64,000 bases of DNA from Halovivax cerinus. GTDB lineage: Archaea; Halobacteriota; Halobacteria; Halobacteriales; Natrialbaceae. Below, piece after piece: positions 43,891 to 53,278 of this stretch. Numbering within the stretch: position 1 is the stretch's first letter; the number at the start of each line of letters is the position of its first letter. Where the stretch lies: NCBI RefSeq assembly GCF_024498195.1, contig NZ_CP101824.1, positions 1,488,001-1,552,000 of the forward strand. The letters are read 5' to 3'. The translations under genes and the position numbers were made by a program. The notes under the pieces were generated by a model. It searched no databases. It saw only the letters and a list, made by a program, of their open reading frames with translations, and was not told the DNA's origin.

Positions 43891-44218
43891 AATAAGAGGG
43901 TCTCGAAACCGGAGCCTCAAGTAACCCGGTAGTATAATCTCGATAGCAGGTTCCTGGCGGACTCGGTTCGGTTGGCGGCCAGAAGGACCGTCCGCCTGTC
44001 GAGATCGAGGGGCCGTCTCTCGCCACCAGCCGCTTCGAGGCCGAACCGGCCGATCCCGTTCGAAGAGCAGGCCGAGACGGCGTCCCTGTCAGCCTCCGTC
44101 GGCGACGAGGGAGACGATCGTGGGGATCGCGTCCGCATCCGCCGCCGCGCCGCGGTATCGCAGCGCTGCCCAATCGAGTTCGGCCTGCCACCGGGCGCTA
44201 TCGCACGATCTAACGTTC
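43891..44218. other. 328-bp gap, possible gene relic
   Basis: No intact gene. On the minus strand a stretch of about 35 codons (about 44190 down to a TGA at 44089) reads like protein (ALRYRGAAADADAIPTIVSL) but has no start or partner domain. The remainder near 43920-43960 is AT-richer and may hold the promoter of the GIDE gene. Confidence 0.35.
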
Positions 44219-44881
44219 TCACGAAGGTGGCCGAGTGACGAATCGGCCGGTTTCGACCACCTCCCACGTCACCATATTACTGAATCGGTCGTCCGACATG
44301 TAGTCGGCCACCCGGGAGTGTTGCGACGCGGCGGTTTCACAGCGCGCGTCGGCGTGACCGGCCCGAACGACCGTGCCGGTGAACGACTCGCCAGCGTATC
44401 GCGGAGCGGCGGCGTCGAGTTCGTCACCGAGTGTCTCGTGAACCGTTTCCAGTTCGTCACTCGGCGGCCCGTCCTCGGTTTCGAGGTGGTACCCGCGGGC
44501 CATCGCACTCGAGGCAACTGCGAGCATGTACTGTGTGAGGGCCTCGTGGCGAGCAGCACAGTCGCCGATCTCGTCGGGACCGTTCCCTGCGAGGTACTCG
44601 TTCGCGTTTTCGAGGCGCTTCGAGCCTGCTTCATCCGACTTCGTGAATTCGCGCTCGGTACTTTTGACGTGCTCGCGGGCCCACGAGTAGGCGGCGTCGA
44701 GGTGGGTGTCGGTGACGGTAACGGGATTGGAAACCGTCGGGACCGCGACGTCGAGTGTCGTCTCGATCGCATCGAGATCGTCCCGCCGCCAGAGCCACCG
44801 GCGCTGCCAGTAGGCGACGCCGGCCCCACCGAGACCGACGCCACCCGCTACTTTGAGGAGGGTCCGCCTGCCAAGACGCAT
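44219..44881 (-). CDS. Tat-signal or N-anchored protein, unknown function
   Basis: A 220-residue protein with an N-terminal twin-Arg and hydrophobic segment (MRLGRRTLLKVAGGVGLGGA), so it is exported or membrane-anchored. The mature part is helical, with DTHLDAAYSWAREHVKSTER and IGDCAARHEALTQYMLAVAS. No family is recognised. A Shine-Dalgarno-like GAGGAG lies just before the ATG at 44881, and an AT-rich region (44900-44940) gives promoter elements. The context does not reveal a role. Confidence 0.68.
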   Translation of the reverse strand: MRLGRRTLLKVAGGVGLGGAGVAYWQRRWLWRRDDLDAIETTLDVAVPTVSNPVTVTDTHLDAAYSWAREHVKSTEREFTKSDEAGSKRLENANEYLAGNGPDEIGDCAARHEALTQYMLAVASSAMARGYHLETEDGPPSDELETVHETLGDELDAAAPRYAGESFTGTVVRAGHADARCETAASQHSRVADYMSDDRFSNMVTWEVVETGRFVTRPPS

Positions 44882-44960
44882 ACTCCTCAAAAATATTCTG
44901 GCTCCATCGAATATTTCTAATCGATATATTATCTTGGTCGGGCAGTACTGATGTCCGTTC

Positions 44961-45494
44961 TCACTCGTCTTCGTCGGGCATCGAGACAAGGTTCTCTCGG
45001 CCCAATTGTAGCTTTTCGACGACTCCCTCGTCCACCAGCTCTCCGACGACGCGCGACGTCTTCGAGGCGGACCAGTCACACTCCTCGGCGATTTCTGCCT
45101 GTCGGATTCGGCCGCCATTGGCTTCGAGGAGGTCGAGGACGCGCTCTGGAGCGACGACCGCGACCGGCTCGAAACGGTGGGCAACGACACCGGCACGGAG
45201 CCGATCCAGATCGGGTACGAACAGGACGTGCCGACCGCGGCGGTAACCGGTTGCTGGTGGCGAACGCCCAGGCGGCCAGTGAGGCGGAGTGACTACGACG
45301 TCGCGTGACAGCCCGTCTCCCGAGCACGGAGTCGCGTGCGACAGTCGGGGCGCGGTGGCGGGCTCGGGGCCCGGCCGATCTCTTCGGGGGACCGGACTGC
45401 GGTGGATCGGGAAGGTTTCGACCAGGTTTTCGAGCGCGGTACGTTTCGTGTCCCCCGGCTGGGAACCCGGTCGATCGCCGATCAGTAGCCACAC
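44961..45494 (-). CDS. Winged-helix protein with doubtful N-terminal part
   Basis: Only the last ~65 residues look like a well-conserved domain: RVLDLLEANGGRIRQAEIAE, then CDWSASKTSRVVGELVDEGV and LGRENLVSM. This is a MarR/DUF7343-like winged helix as found at the C-terminus of haloarchaeal membrane-linked regulators. The upstream ~110 residues are Arg/Pro-rich and unlike protein, suggesting the expected N-terminal exported and membrane part was lost or frame-shifted. The true start is therefore unclear; a shorter protein from within 45100-45200 is possible. Confidence is moderate for the domain, low for the boundaries. Confidence 0.5.
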   Translation of the reverse strand: MWLLIGDRPGSQPGDTKRTALENLVETFPIHRSPVPRRDRPGPEPATAPRLSHATPCSGDGLSRDVVVTPPHWPPGRSPPATGYRRGRHVLFVPDLDRLRAGVVAHRFEPVAVVAPERVLDLLEANGGRIRQAEIAEECDWSASKTSRVVGELVDEGVVEKLQLGRENLVSMPDEDE

Positions 45495-45540
45495 CTCACG
45501 TACCCCCTACCCCTAATAGTGAACCGACGAACGTTCGAAC

Positions 45541-45864
45541 GTGGTCCGATCGTACGACAAACTGGTTCGCGATGGAATTCCGGAGCTCATCGTGGCAAAC
45601 GGCGAACGCCCGACGACGCACGTTGCCGACGGCGAGGAGTACTCAGAGCGCTTGATCGAGAAGCTGGAGGAAGAGGTGACAGAGTATCGTGAGAGCCGAG
45701 AGGTCGACGAGCTGGCGGATATTCTGGAGGTGGTCCACGCGATCCGAGCCGATCGAGGCGTGTCCGTCGAAGCGCTGGCGGACCGCCGGTCGCGGAAGGC
45801 AGAGCGGCGCGGTCGGTTCGACGAGGGGATCGTGCTCGAACGCGTCGAAGCGGACTCGTCCTGA
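45541..45864 (+). CDS. All-alpha NTP pyrophosphatase (MazG-like/COG4997 type)
   Basis: A 107-residue house-cleaning nucleotide pyrophosphatase candidate. The family pattern is visible: YDKLVRDGIPELIVANGE at the start, then the metal-binding helices EKLEEEVTEYRES (EExxE-like) and DELADILEVVHAI (ExxD-like). GTG 45541 is favoured, since CCTAATAG at 45510-45518 lies about 26 bp upstream and no better in-frame ATG exists. Substrate is unknown; relatives hydrolyse non-canonical or phosphoribosyl nucleotides. Confidence 0.85.
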   Translation: MVRSYDKLVRDGIPELIVANGERPTTHVADGEEYSERLIEKLEEEVTEYRESREVDELADILEVVHAIRADRGVSVEALADRRSRKAERRGRFDEGIVLERVEADSS

Positions 45865-46275
<411 letters not shown>

Positions 46276-47310
46276 TCACGGGAGTACGATCAACAGGATC
46301 GGGACGAGCAGGAGCGAGAGGAGTACGCCGAGGAAGTAGCTCCTGTTGCCGATGATTCGGTTCTGGACCCCGTCGATGGCTCTGCTGTACGGGGCGTAGT
46401 AGGCCAGCGCGAGGGCGGAGGTGACGGTTCCGCTGGCCAGGACCGTGAGGACGGTGAGTACGCCGACGGACGTGTTCAGCGCGACCGCGACGACGAGCGT
46501 GTCGACCAACGTCCCGAGGTTCGCACCCAGCACGAACGGTACGATCTCGCCCCGTTTGACGTGCCCGCGATTGTACAGCGGAACGATCACCCCGAGGGAG
46601 AACGCGACGCTGGTCGTGAGTCCGGTGACGACGAGGCCGAGTCCGAACGAGAGCCACTTGTCCTGTAACGTCGAGATGTAGCGCCGCCGCAGGCGCTCTT
46701 TGTCGACTCGATCGAGCACGTGATCGAAGGACCTGAGACTGACGAGGATACAGCCGATCGCCACGAGAAACGCGACCCCGGCCCCGACGGTGGCGATGAG
46801 GCCGTCGGTGAGGACCGAGAACACGTCGGGAACAGGGGCCTCGAAATCGGGGAACAGGTGGCCGTGTCCGTCCGCTCGCCGGATCCTCGGCATCGCGAGA
46901 AAGCCGAGCACCATCGCGGGCAGGTAGATCGAGTGGGTGAGCAAGACGGTGAGGATACCGAGGCTCATCGACTCGCGGAGCGACTCGATCTCTTCGTTCA
47001 CGTAGTCGAAGCCGCCGATGAACACGACGACTGCCGCACCGCCGAGCCGGGAGCCGACGATCATCAGGAACAACTGTGTCGGCTCCACGAGGGCTGACTC
47101 GAACAGGGTCAGCGAGACAGCGGCGACGATCGACCCGTTGGCCACCACGTACGAGGCGATCCAGCTGAGACCGAGCGCCGACCGCCCGTCGACGATCACT
47201 CGGTCGAGGACGCCCTCGAGTGACGGCGTCAGGGCGTTCGTCGCGCCACCCAGCAATCGTATTGCGAAGAGAAACAGGGCGACCGTCACGAGTATCTGCG
47301 CCCCGATCAC
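46276..47310 (-). CDS. Na+/phosphate cotransporter family protein
   Basis: A 344-residue membrane protein of the NptA/Na_Pi_cotrans family. Two inverted hydrophobic repeats are visible: LGLSWIASYVVANGSIVAAV and, in the second half, GLTTSVAFSLGVIVPLYN leading to VLGANLGTLVDTLVVAVAL, where GAN-G-T is the family's repeat motif. Seven to nine spans. The start is GTG 47310 (no upstream alternative before a stop at 47367). Lacks the PhoU-like C-terminal domain of some bacterial members. Substrate not proven to be phosphate. Confidence 0.85.
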   Translation of the reverse strand: MIGAQILVTVALFLFAIRLLGGATNALTPSLEGVLDRVIVDGRSALGLSWIASYVVANGSIVAAVSLTLFESALVEPTQLFLMIVGSRLGGAAVVVFIGGFDYVNEEIESLRESMSLGILTVLLTHSIYLPAMVLGFLAMPRIRRADGHGHLFPDFEAPVPDVFSVLTDGLIATVGAGVAFLVAIGCILVSLRSFDHVLDRVDKERLRRRYISTLQDKWLSFGLGLVVTGLTTSVAFSLGVIVPLYNRGHVKRGEIVPFVLGANLGTLVDTLVVAVALNTSVGVLTVLTVLASGTVTSALALAYYAPYSRAIDGVQNRIIGNRSYFLGVLLSLLLVPILLIVLP

Positions 47311-47477
47311 CAGCGACCGGTCGTCACGCAGCCGGTCTGTACTCGTCTGGCTGCTGATTGCTCGTCACCGGCCCACGGTACGACGGAGATCGGCTAAAGT
47401 ATTGTTCAGCCTGTGATGAATGGTGGGCCTGTAGCGCACGTCCAAATTCTCCCGGGTCACCGTCACGCGCTCCCACA

Positions 47478-47585
47478 CTGGAGAACGGCCACTGGAATAC
47501 GCCGCTTCTGGGGAACGGCCACTGGAATACGCCGCTTCTGGAGAACGGCCACTGGAATACCGCCCCTTCTGGAGACGGCCACTTT
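47478..47585 (+). repeat. 30-bp tandem repeats, about 3.5 units
   Basis: Units at 47478-47507, 47508-47537 and 47538-47568, with a partial fourth to about 47585. They differ at a few bases and by one insertion. Each contains GGCCACTGGAATAC. They lie in the 354-bp gap between the Na/Pi gene and the next small gene, otherwise without a recognised gene. Confidence 0.9.
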
Positions 47586-47664
47586 CGCTCCCGACGGATC
47601 CGATCCGCGCACCCCAATTGCGCCACCCGGCCGCGGCTTCGCGACCATGTGCGACATTCGACCC

Positions 47665-47949
47665 CTAGGCCGCCAGCGAGAACAGCGAGTAGCCGACCAG
47701 CGCCAGGAGGACGCCGATGCCCGAGAGTCGCAGCGCGACCGCCGGCCAGCGCCGATCCGTCGGGAGGAGCTCCGCGAGTCCCGCCAGCCCCGTCCCAAGA
47801 GCGAGCACGAGCGTCGAGGGGAGCCCGCCCCCGTACCGCAGTTCGAAGTACGCGTAGATGGTGACGAACGCGATCGCACTCCCGACGGACACCTTGGCCG
47901 CGTCCCAGCCGCCCGGCCCGGACACGAACTGTTCGGGGTGTACTTCCAT
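47665..47949 (-). CDS. Small three-span membrane protein
   Basis: A 94-residue protein with spans at about 20-37, 45-62 and 69-91 and a hydrophilic N-terminus (MEVHPEQFVSGPGGWDAAKV). No family recognised. ATG 47949 is supported by an AT-rich promoter-like stretch (47970-47985, TATTATCC on the minus strand). It lies alone. Confidence 0.65.
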   Translation of the reverse strand: MEVHPEQFVSGPGGWDAAKVSVGSAIAFVTIYAYFELRYGGGLPSTLVLALGTGLAGLAELLPTDRRWPAVALRLSGIGVLLALVGYSLFSLAA

Positions 47950-48326
47950 TGGTATATGAACGACCGTAGTGTTGGATAATAGTTGTCATTAGTTCCGACG
48001 AACCGCTACGCCCGAGACTGAAACCCCGAGAGTTCGTCGGCCACTGCGAAACCGTTCAGGTGCCGAAACGGCGACTGAAAGCGTTCTCTCTCTCTCTCTC
48101 TCTCTCTTCGAGTACGTCGTCCCGGTTCCGTTCGTCTCCGAGCGGACTGCCCAGGTGTACCCGACACCTGTCGCGTTCGCGGGGCTGTACTCACACGGCC
48201 GGTCGATTCGGTGGTTTCGCCTTCAACCCGAACGTGGCGAACGGTCGGTCACGTCCGTCACCGTACCCACGGATCGGGTGAGCGAAACGGGTGGGAATTT
48301 TTATCGCTACCGAGCCAATCGCCACT
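47950..48326. other. 377-bp intergenic region
   Basis: Promoter of the small membrane gene at the left end, (TC)11 at 48085-48106, and a likely TATA element GAATTTTTATC at 48296-48306 about 25 bp before the TrmB-type gene ATG. No gene recognised. Confidence 0.5.
48085..48106 (+). repeat. (TC)11 microsatellite
   Basis: Pure 22-base TC run, about 220 bp upstream of the TrmB-type regulator gene. Confidence 0.97.
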
Positions 48327-49118
48327 ATGGCGGATTTCGAGGAGAGGAAGGCTGAAGACGAGGCGCTCCGCCGATTGCAAGAGCTCGGACTGACGAAATA
48401 CGAATCGCAAACGCTCCTCAACCTCGTCAGGCTCGGGACGGGAACCGCACAGGACATCACGCGAATCGACGGTGTTCCCCGAACTCGCGTCTACGAATCT
48501 GCGGAGCGCCTTCACGAGTTGGGATTCATCGACGTTCAGCACACGACACCGCGAAAATTCACCGTAGCCTCCGAGGAGACGCTCATCCGAATGCTCAACG
48601 TCAAGCGAGAGAACACGATCACCGAACTCGCGTCGTGTCTGGAGGCGATCGGCCCGGCCAACCCACAACGCGAACAGTTCGGCGTCTGGACGGTGACCGG
48701 TCGTGAAGCGGTCGCGTCTCGCGTGGGCGAGTTCATCGCCGACGCAGACGAGCAGATCGTCTACATGACCGTCGACGAGTTGCTCACCGACGACCATCTG
48801 GCGGAGCTTCGGGCTGCCGCAAATCGCGACGTCGAGATTTACCTGGCAGGGATCTCCGATGGCGTTCGAGACCGCATCCAGGAGTTGGTGCCGAACGCCG
48901 AACTGTTCGAGACCCTCTGGGAGTGGGATCAGACGCCCGCCGGACGACTGCTGATCACGGACGAAGAGACGGCGCTCGTGAGCGCACTCGTCGACGAGTC
49001 CGCCACGTCCGAAGCGATCGAGGAAACGGCGATCTGGGGTGCCGGTGATCGAAACAGTCTCGTCGTCGTCCTGCGAGCGATCTTCACCTGGCGGCTGGAC
49101 TCGGACGTGCCGTACTGA
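48327..49118 (+). CDS. TrmB-family transcription regulator
   Basis: A 263-residue putative regulator. The winged helix is at about 14-80 (LQELGLTKYESQTLLNLVRL, then TRIDGVPRTRVYESAERLHE and GFIDVQHTTPRKFT). The C-terminal ~150 residues follow the TrmB/PLD-like pattern with DEQIVYMTVDELLTDDHLAE. In archaea such proteins sense sugars or other effectors and bind promoter boxes; this effector is unknown. ATG 48327 is supported by a TATA-like element about 25 bp upstream. It is not next to a transporter. Confidence 0.87.
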   Translation: MADFEERKAEDEALRRLQELGLTKYESQTLLNLVRLGTGTAQDITRIDGVPRTRVYESAERLHELGFIDVQHTTPRKFTVASEETLIRMLNVKRENTITELASCLEAIGPANPQREQFGVWTVTGREAVASRVGEFIADADEQIVYMTVDELLTDDHLAELRAAANRDVEIYLAGISDGVRDRIQELVPNAELFETLWEWDQTPAGRLLITDEETALVSALVDESATSEAIEETAIWGAGDRNSLVVVLRAIFTWRLDSDVPY

Positions 49119-49256
49119 TGTCGGTCGACCGTTCACTCGAAGCCGTACACACTCGTTCGATCCGTCGATCGCTGTGAACGGAAGCCGCGTTCACAGTCGT
49201 CCGTCGTACGGTACGACGCACGCTTCGGTCGCTCGACGTCACGGCTCGATGACGCC

Positions 49257-49292
<36 letters not shown>

Positions 49293-49318
49293 GGTCCCTC
49301 TCACTCGCCGTTCGACGC

Positions 49319-49516
49319 TCACTCGCCGTCGTAGGTGAACAGGTCCTCGATCGAGCACTCGAAGTACTCGGCGAGCTCGAAGGCGAGTTCGAGCGACGGA
49401 TCGTACCGCTGGGCTTCGATCGCGTTGATGGTCTGGCGCGTCACACCGACCGCCATGGCGAGGTCTTTCTGCGTCAGGTCGTGCTTCGCGCGGTAGATCC
49501 TCAGTTCGTTCTCCAT
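49319..49516 (-). CDS. Small Xre-family HTH regulator
   Basis: A 65-residue DNA-binding protein consisting of a single helix-turn-helix (LTQKDLAMAVGVTRQTINAI) with flanking helices (LELAFELAEYFECSIEDLF). Small stand-alone Xre regulators of this type often pair with a membrane protein. Here it follows such a gene by 3 bp on the same strand, so they form an operon. The (GT)17 run lies just beyond its stop. Likely autoregulates through the palindromes at 49996-50032 (inference). Confidence 0.9.
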   Translation of the reverse strand: MENELRIYRAKHDLTQKDLAMAVGVTRQTINAIEAQRYDPSLELAFELAEYFECSIEDLFTYDGE

Positions 49517-49519
49517 AGG

Positions 49520-49915
49520 TCACTCGACGTACCGGTAGTAGACGAAGTACGCTCCGTACGCGAGCAGGCCGACCCAGACGTAGATCGTGCTGGCGTGCTC
49601 CGGCGGGAAGACGGAAAATCCCATGTCGAAGACGATGACGGACAGCAGTATCCAGAAGGCGTTGACGCCGACCCGTCCGTGCAGCTTTTCGGTTCGCTCG
49701 TCTCCCAGGGCTCGTCCCTCACGAGTCGCCGAAACCGTCCGGTACCCGAAGAACGCGAGGATCGTGAACGGAACGAGCGCACCGAGATAGCTGATCGGGT
49801 CCGCGTCGAAGTACGCGAACGCGGCGACCGTTCCGATCGGGATCACGACCGCGCCGATCAGCATCAGGTAGCCCCTTTGCTTCTGCCGACGGAGGTTCTG
49901 CGGCAACTCACTCAT
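49520..49915 (-). CDS. DUF2178-like membrane protein
   Basis: A 131-residue protein with four hydrophobic segments (about 17-36, 42-60, 86-106 and 112-128) and a conserved-looking loop ATREGRALGDERTEKLHGRV. The pattern fits DUF2178 proteins, which are often encoded with small Xre regulators. First gene of the two-gene operon. ATG 49915 gives MSELPQNLRRQKQRG, a basic N-terminus facing the cytoplasm. Confidence 0.82.
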   Translation of the reverse strand: MSELPQNLRRQKQRGYLMLIGAVVIPIGTVAAFAYFDADPISYLGALVPFTILAFFGYRTVSATREGRALGDERTEKLHGRVGVNAFWILLSVIVFDMGFSVFPPEHASTIYVWVGLLAYGAYFVYYRYVE

Positions 49916-49995
49916 GCGCTCACCTCCATCCCGGCTTCGGCATCACGACCGTGTCTATCTCTTCTCCCGACCGTGTCTGGTACTACAGACATAGT

Positions 49996-50032
49996 GGAAA
50001 GGGTACTTTCCATACTGGAAAGCATACGTTCC
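49996..50032. promoter_or_regulatory. Array of four alternating half-sites, candidate operator
   Basis: GGAAAG (49996), CTTTCC (50006), GGAAAG (50017) and CGTTCC (50027) alternate at 10-11-bp spacing. The first two form a perfect 6-bp inverted repeat with a 4-bp spacer, the second and third another with a 5-bp spacer. The two outer palindromes are 21 bp apart, two helical turns. It lies 80 bp upstream of the Xre/DUF2178 operon and 140 bp upstream of the flippase gene. Confidence 0.6.
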
Positions 50033-50170
50033 ACCAACGTAAGGCTTGTTGCTGGGCGGCGCCTTCCGGCGGGCGATACGTCCCGCGCATCCGCCACGTG
50101 TCACGGCGAGGTGACCCGCTTTCGCGCGCCTTATCCGACCGGGGTGGGTCTCTCGACGTAGACTCGAGTC

Positions 50171-51805
50171 GTGAGTGACGACGGACCCTCCCCTGGCGTC
50201 GAACCACCTGCAGTCGCCGGTTCTACGGCCAAAGACGAACCCCCAGCCAACGTCGTCGGAGCCGACGAGACGACGGCCACCGACGAGGTGCCCGCCGACG
50301 AGCGCGACGCCCTCCTCTCGATCGCTCACGGGGCGGTCGTCACCGGCGGTGGGGTGTCCGTCAAACGCGGTCTCTCCATCTGGATCGAGGCCATCCTCAC
50401 GCGTGGGCTGGGGCCGGAACTCTACGGCGTCTACGCGTTCGGCTGGCGTCTGGTCTCGATGGTCCTTCGCTTCGCGAACCTCGGCGCGGACATGACGCTC
50501 CTGCGGGATCTGCCGGCGTTCGCGGACGAACCGGAGCGCCAGCGGCGATCCCTGGGACTCGCGTACCTGTCGACGCTCGTCACGTCGGTACTCCTCGCCG
50601 CGTGCTTCGTCCTCGCCGCGGAGCCGATCAACGCCGCGACGATCGACCAGCCGGCGTTTCCCGAGGCGCTCCGTCTCTTCGGCGTGTTGCTCGTCCTCCT
50701 GGCGTTCGTCCGGATGCACGCCACGGCGCTCAAGGCGGCGAAGTCGGCCAACGGCGAGGTACTCCTCAACCGGATCCTCCGCCCGGCCGTCCGGCTGGTC
50801 GCGGCGGCCGCGGCCGTGGGCCTCGGCTACTCCGTGGTCGGCGTCGTCGGGGCGCTCGTCGTCACCGTGGGGGCCCTCGCCGTCGCGGCCTATCCCATCA
50901 CGATCGGCACCGTCGGCGTCAGACCGACGGTCCGCGGTCTCCGCTCGGAGGCCCGACATTTCTTCGATCACGCGGTTCCAAGCGCGCTCTCGGGCGTGGG
51001 GCGGCTGATCCGCACCCGCGTCGACGTGATCCTGATCGGCGTGTTGCTCACCGCGACGGCTGCGGGGATCTACAACGTCGTCCTCGTGCTCGTCGGCCTC
51101 GCGGCGATCCCGCTGATCGCGTTCAACCAGCTGATGCCGCCCGTCGCGTCGGACCTCTACGCCCGCGGTCGGGTGGCGACGCTGAACGACGTCTACACGA
51201 CAGTGACACGACTCATCGTCACTGCGACGGTTCCCATGATCGTCGTCCTCGCCGTCTTCGGCGGAGACCTGCTCGCCATCTTCGGTCCGCAGTACACCCG
51301 CGGCTACGAGATCCTCCTCGTCTTCCTCGTCGGCCGGTTCGTCGGCAACGCCGTCGGCGCGACGGGGATCCTCCTCTCGATGACGAACAACCACTACCCG
51401 AAGCTGTGGCTGGAGTGGCTGCTGGCCGTCCTCAACCTCACGCTCACGACGCTGTTCGTCCTCCAGTTCGGCCTGATCGGTGCGGCCCTGGGGACCAGCG
51501 TCGCCATCGGCGTGCAGAACTCCCTCCAGGTACTCCTGCTCAGGCGGTTCGAGGGGCTGTGGCCGTTCGATACGACTTTCCTCACCCCACTCGCCGCCGG
51601 AATCGCGATGGCCGGCGTCATGGCCGGCGTTCGGTGGGCGCTCGACGGCTGGACCGCGGTCGGTGTTGGGACGCTGGCCGGACTGATCACCTTCGGTGGT
51701 GTCATCGTGCTGGTCGGCCCGAACCCGCGTGATCGGCTCGTGGTGTGTGAACTGACGAGCCACTACCGACAGGTCGCGATCGAGGCAGTCGACACCGTTC
51801 GCTGA
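50171..51805 (+). CDS. Polysaccharide flippase (MOP/PST superfamily)
   Basis: A 544-residue membrane protein of the oligosaccharide flippase type, likely moving lipid-linked glycans across the membrane for S-layer or surface glycans. An N-terminal hydrophilic stretch (about 45 residues) precedes about 14 spans, with IAHGAVVTGGGVSVKRGLSI at the start of the core and ELYGVYAFGWRLVSMVLRFA. The start is GTG 50171; the acidic N-terminus (DEVPADERDALLSI) is typical of haloarchaeal members. No glycosyltransferases are adjacent, so it is an isolated flippase. Confidence 0.88.
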   Translation: MSDDGPSPGVEPPAVAGSTAKDEPPANVVGADETTATDEVPADERDALLSIAHGAVVTGGGVSVKRGLSIWIEAILTRGLGPELYGVYAFGWRLVSMVLRFANLGADMTLLRDLPAFADEPERQRRSLGLAYLSTLVTSVLLAACFVLAAEPINAATIDQPAFPEALRLFGVLLVLLAFVRMHATALKAAKSANGEVLLNRILRPAVRLVAAAAAVGLGYSVVGVVGALVVTVGALAVAAYPITIGTVGVRPTVRGLRSEARHFFDHAVPSALSGVGRLIRTRVDVILIGVLLTATAAGIYNVVLVLVGLAAIPLIAFNQLMPPVASDLYARGRVATLNDVYTTVTRLIVTATVPMIVVLAVFGGDLLAIFGPQYTRGYEILLVFLVGRFVGNAVGATGILLSMTNNHYPKLWLEWLLAVLNLTLTTLFVLQFGLIGAALGTSVAIGVQNSLQVLLLRRFEGLWPFDTTFLTPLAAGIAMAGVMAGVRWALDGWTAVGVGTLAGLITFGGVIVLVGPNPRDRLVVCELTSHYRQVAIEAVDTVR

Positions 51806-51956
51806 GAGTGCCTCGTTCCTTCGACGTTACCGGCGGGTCGTCTGTCCTCGCTCGGACGCTGTCTCCGACAGCAATGCGATCTCCTCACGAGGTCGACGGT
51901 CGGTCGCCGGCGATGCGGTCGCCCGTTCTCGACGCTGGGCAACAGCTATCGACGGT

Positions 51957-53036
51957 TCAGACGGTAAACTCGACGTCGGACATCGCGAGGAACGCGGTTT
52001 CGTACCCCTCGTGGCGAGCGACCTGCGGCGGTGTATCGACGGACAGGGTCACGACGTCGCCCGACTCGAATCCCTCGATCGGAGCACCGTAGTGGAGCTT
52101 CAGTTCGGGATCGAGCGTGGCCCGAAGCGACTCGTCGAAACTTGTCTCGGAGCCGCGGGTGACCGTCGCCGCCAGCGACGTGAACGGGAGCGGCAAGTGG
52201 TTGTAGGGGGTCCGCGGCGAGACGGCGAGGTAGCTCCCGGCAGTCCCACCGCTGGCGAATCGAGCGCCGTCGTGGACGACCGTCGCGACGAACGTGGCGT
52301 CTCCGCTCGTCGCGTCGCCGAGCACGGTGCCGGGAAGCGTCGTTTCGTCCGGAACGGTCGCCACGGGCATGTCCATCGCCGTCGACGGCGCGACGCCTCG
52401 CTGTCCCTGCTCGTTCGGATACTCCCGCACGTCGACGCCGTCGCGCGCGTCGCGACTGTAGTCGAACTCGATATCGGCGGTGACGAACTCGTCGAAGCGG
52501 CCCGCGAAGTCGCCCGTCCGTCGGACTGCGAGAGGCGCGAGCTGGACGGTGGCCGTGTACGTGCCGTCGTCGGGGAACGGCACGTTGTCGCCGAAGTGTG
52601 CGCCCATCGTCTGGCTGAGCATCGGCCACAGCGATCGCTGGTCGACGGACGATCCATCGGCCCGCCTGAGCTCGATCGTCGGACTCCCGACCGGCACGAC
52701 GACCTCGGTTTCCGTGTCCCAGACGGTCAGCATGAGGTGGGCCGAACCGGGATCCTGGACGTACACCCGTTCCGCCTCGTCGCCGCGGACGGTCCAGAAC
52801 CGGTGGGGGAAGCTGTACGAGAGCGCGATCGTGTACGGCCCGGCCTGGGTCATCCCGGCCATCTCCATGCCCTCGGTGTGCGTCGGGACGTACACCGCGT
52901 CCGGTCGATCCTCGACGACTGGTGGCTCGCGGGGACGGTCATCAGACTGAAACAGCGACGTGGTCGACTCCATACACCCCGCTGCGAGCGCGCCCGCGAG
53001 AGTCGCGCCCGTTCCGACGAACTCGCGACGCTCCAT
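51957..53036 (-). CDS. Tat lipoprotein with P19/Tp34-like iron-transport domain
   Basis: A 359-residue exported lipoprotein. ERREFVG is the Tat motif and LAAGC the lipobox near the N-terminus. The first domain (about 60-190) resembles the P19/Tp34 Fe2+-transport protein pattern, with LWPMLSQTMGAHFGDNVPFP corresponding to the family's Met/His/Gly/Asn copper-binding region, and TYTATVQLAP after it. The second half has a similar beta-rich layout without a recognised name. ATG 53036 is chosen over an earlier Met (53063). It is divergent from the DyP-like gene with 242 bp between, which supports a joint iron- or haem-related role (inference). Confidence 0.7.
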   Translation of the reverse strand: MERREFVGTGATLAGALAAGCMESTTSLFQSDDRPREPPVVEDRPDAVYVPTHTEGMEMAGMTQAGPYTIALSYSFPHRFWTVRGDEAERVYVQDPGSAHLMLTVWDTETEVVVPVGSPTIELRRADGSSVDQRSLWPMLSQTMGAHFGDNVPFPDDGTYTATVQLAPLAVRRTGDFAGRFDEFVTADIEFDYSRDARDGVDVREYPNEQGQRGVAPSTAMDMPVATVPDETTLPGTVLGDATSGDATFVATVVHDGARFASGGTAGSYLAVSPRTPYNHLPLPFTSLAATVTRGSETSFDESLRATLDPELKLHYGAPIEGFESGDVVTLSVDTPPQVARHEGYETAFLAMSDVEFTV

Positions 53037-53278
53037 CGCCGGTCCTTCGCGATCTGCCAGCATACGAATTGTGATTCGAACCGGCCACGGGTGGCGTCTC
53101 GACCGACGATCGCCGCTTCGAATCGGACCGGGGGGCACTGGGTCACCCCTGAACGCCTTCCGCCAATTTTACGTTCGCCAGCCGCCAACGATCGGTTAGA
53201 TTCGTTCGACGGGACGCCGGGCCGAGCGGCTCTCCGCGCCGGATCGTCCCCGAGCGACCACGCCAGGAACCACGTCAG

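Noticed and set aside
47478-47585. Possible CRISPR array or small repeat protein gene
   Set aside because: The 30-bp units have no spacers between them, and the frame encoding NGHWNT repeats lacks a plausible start, length or neighbours.
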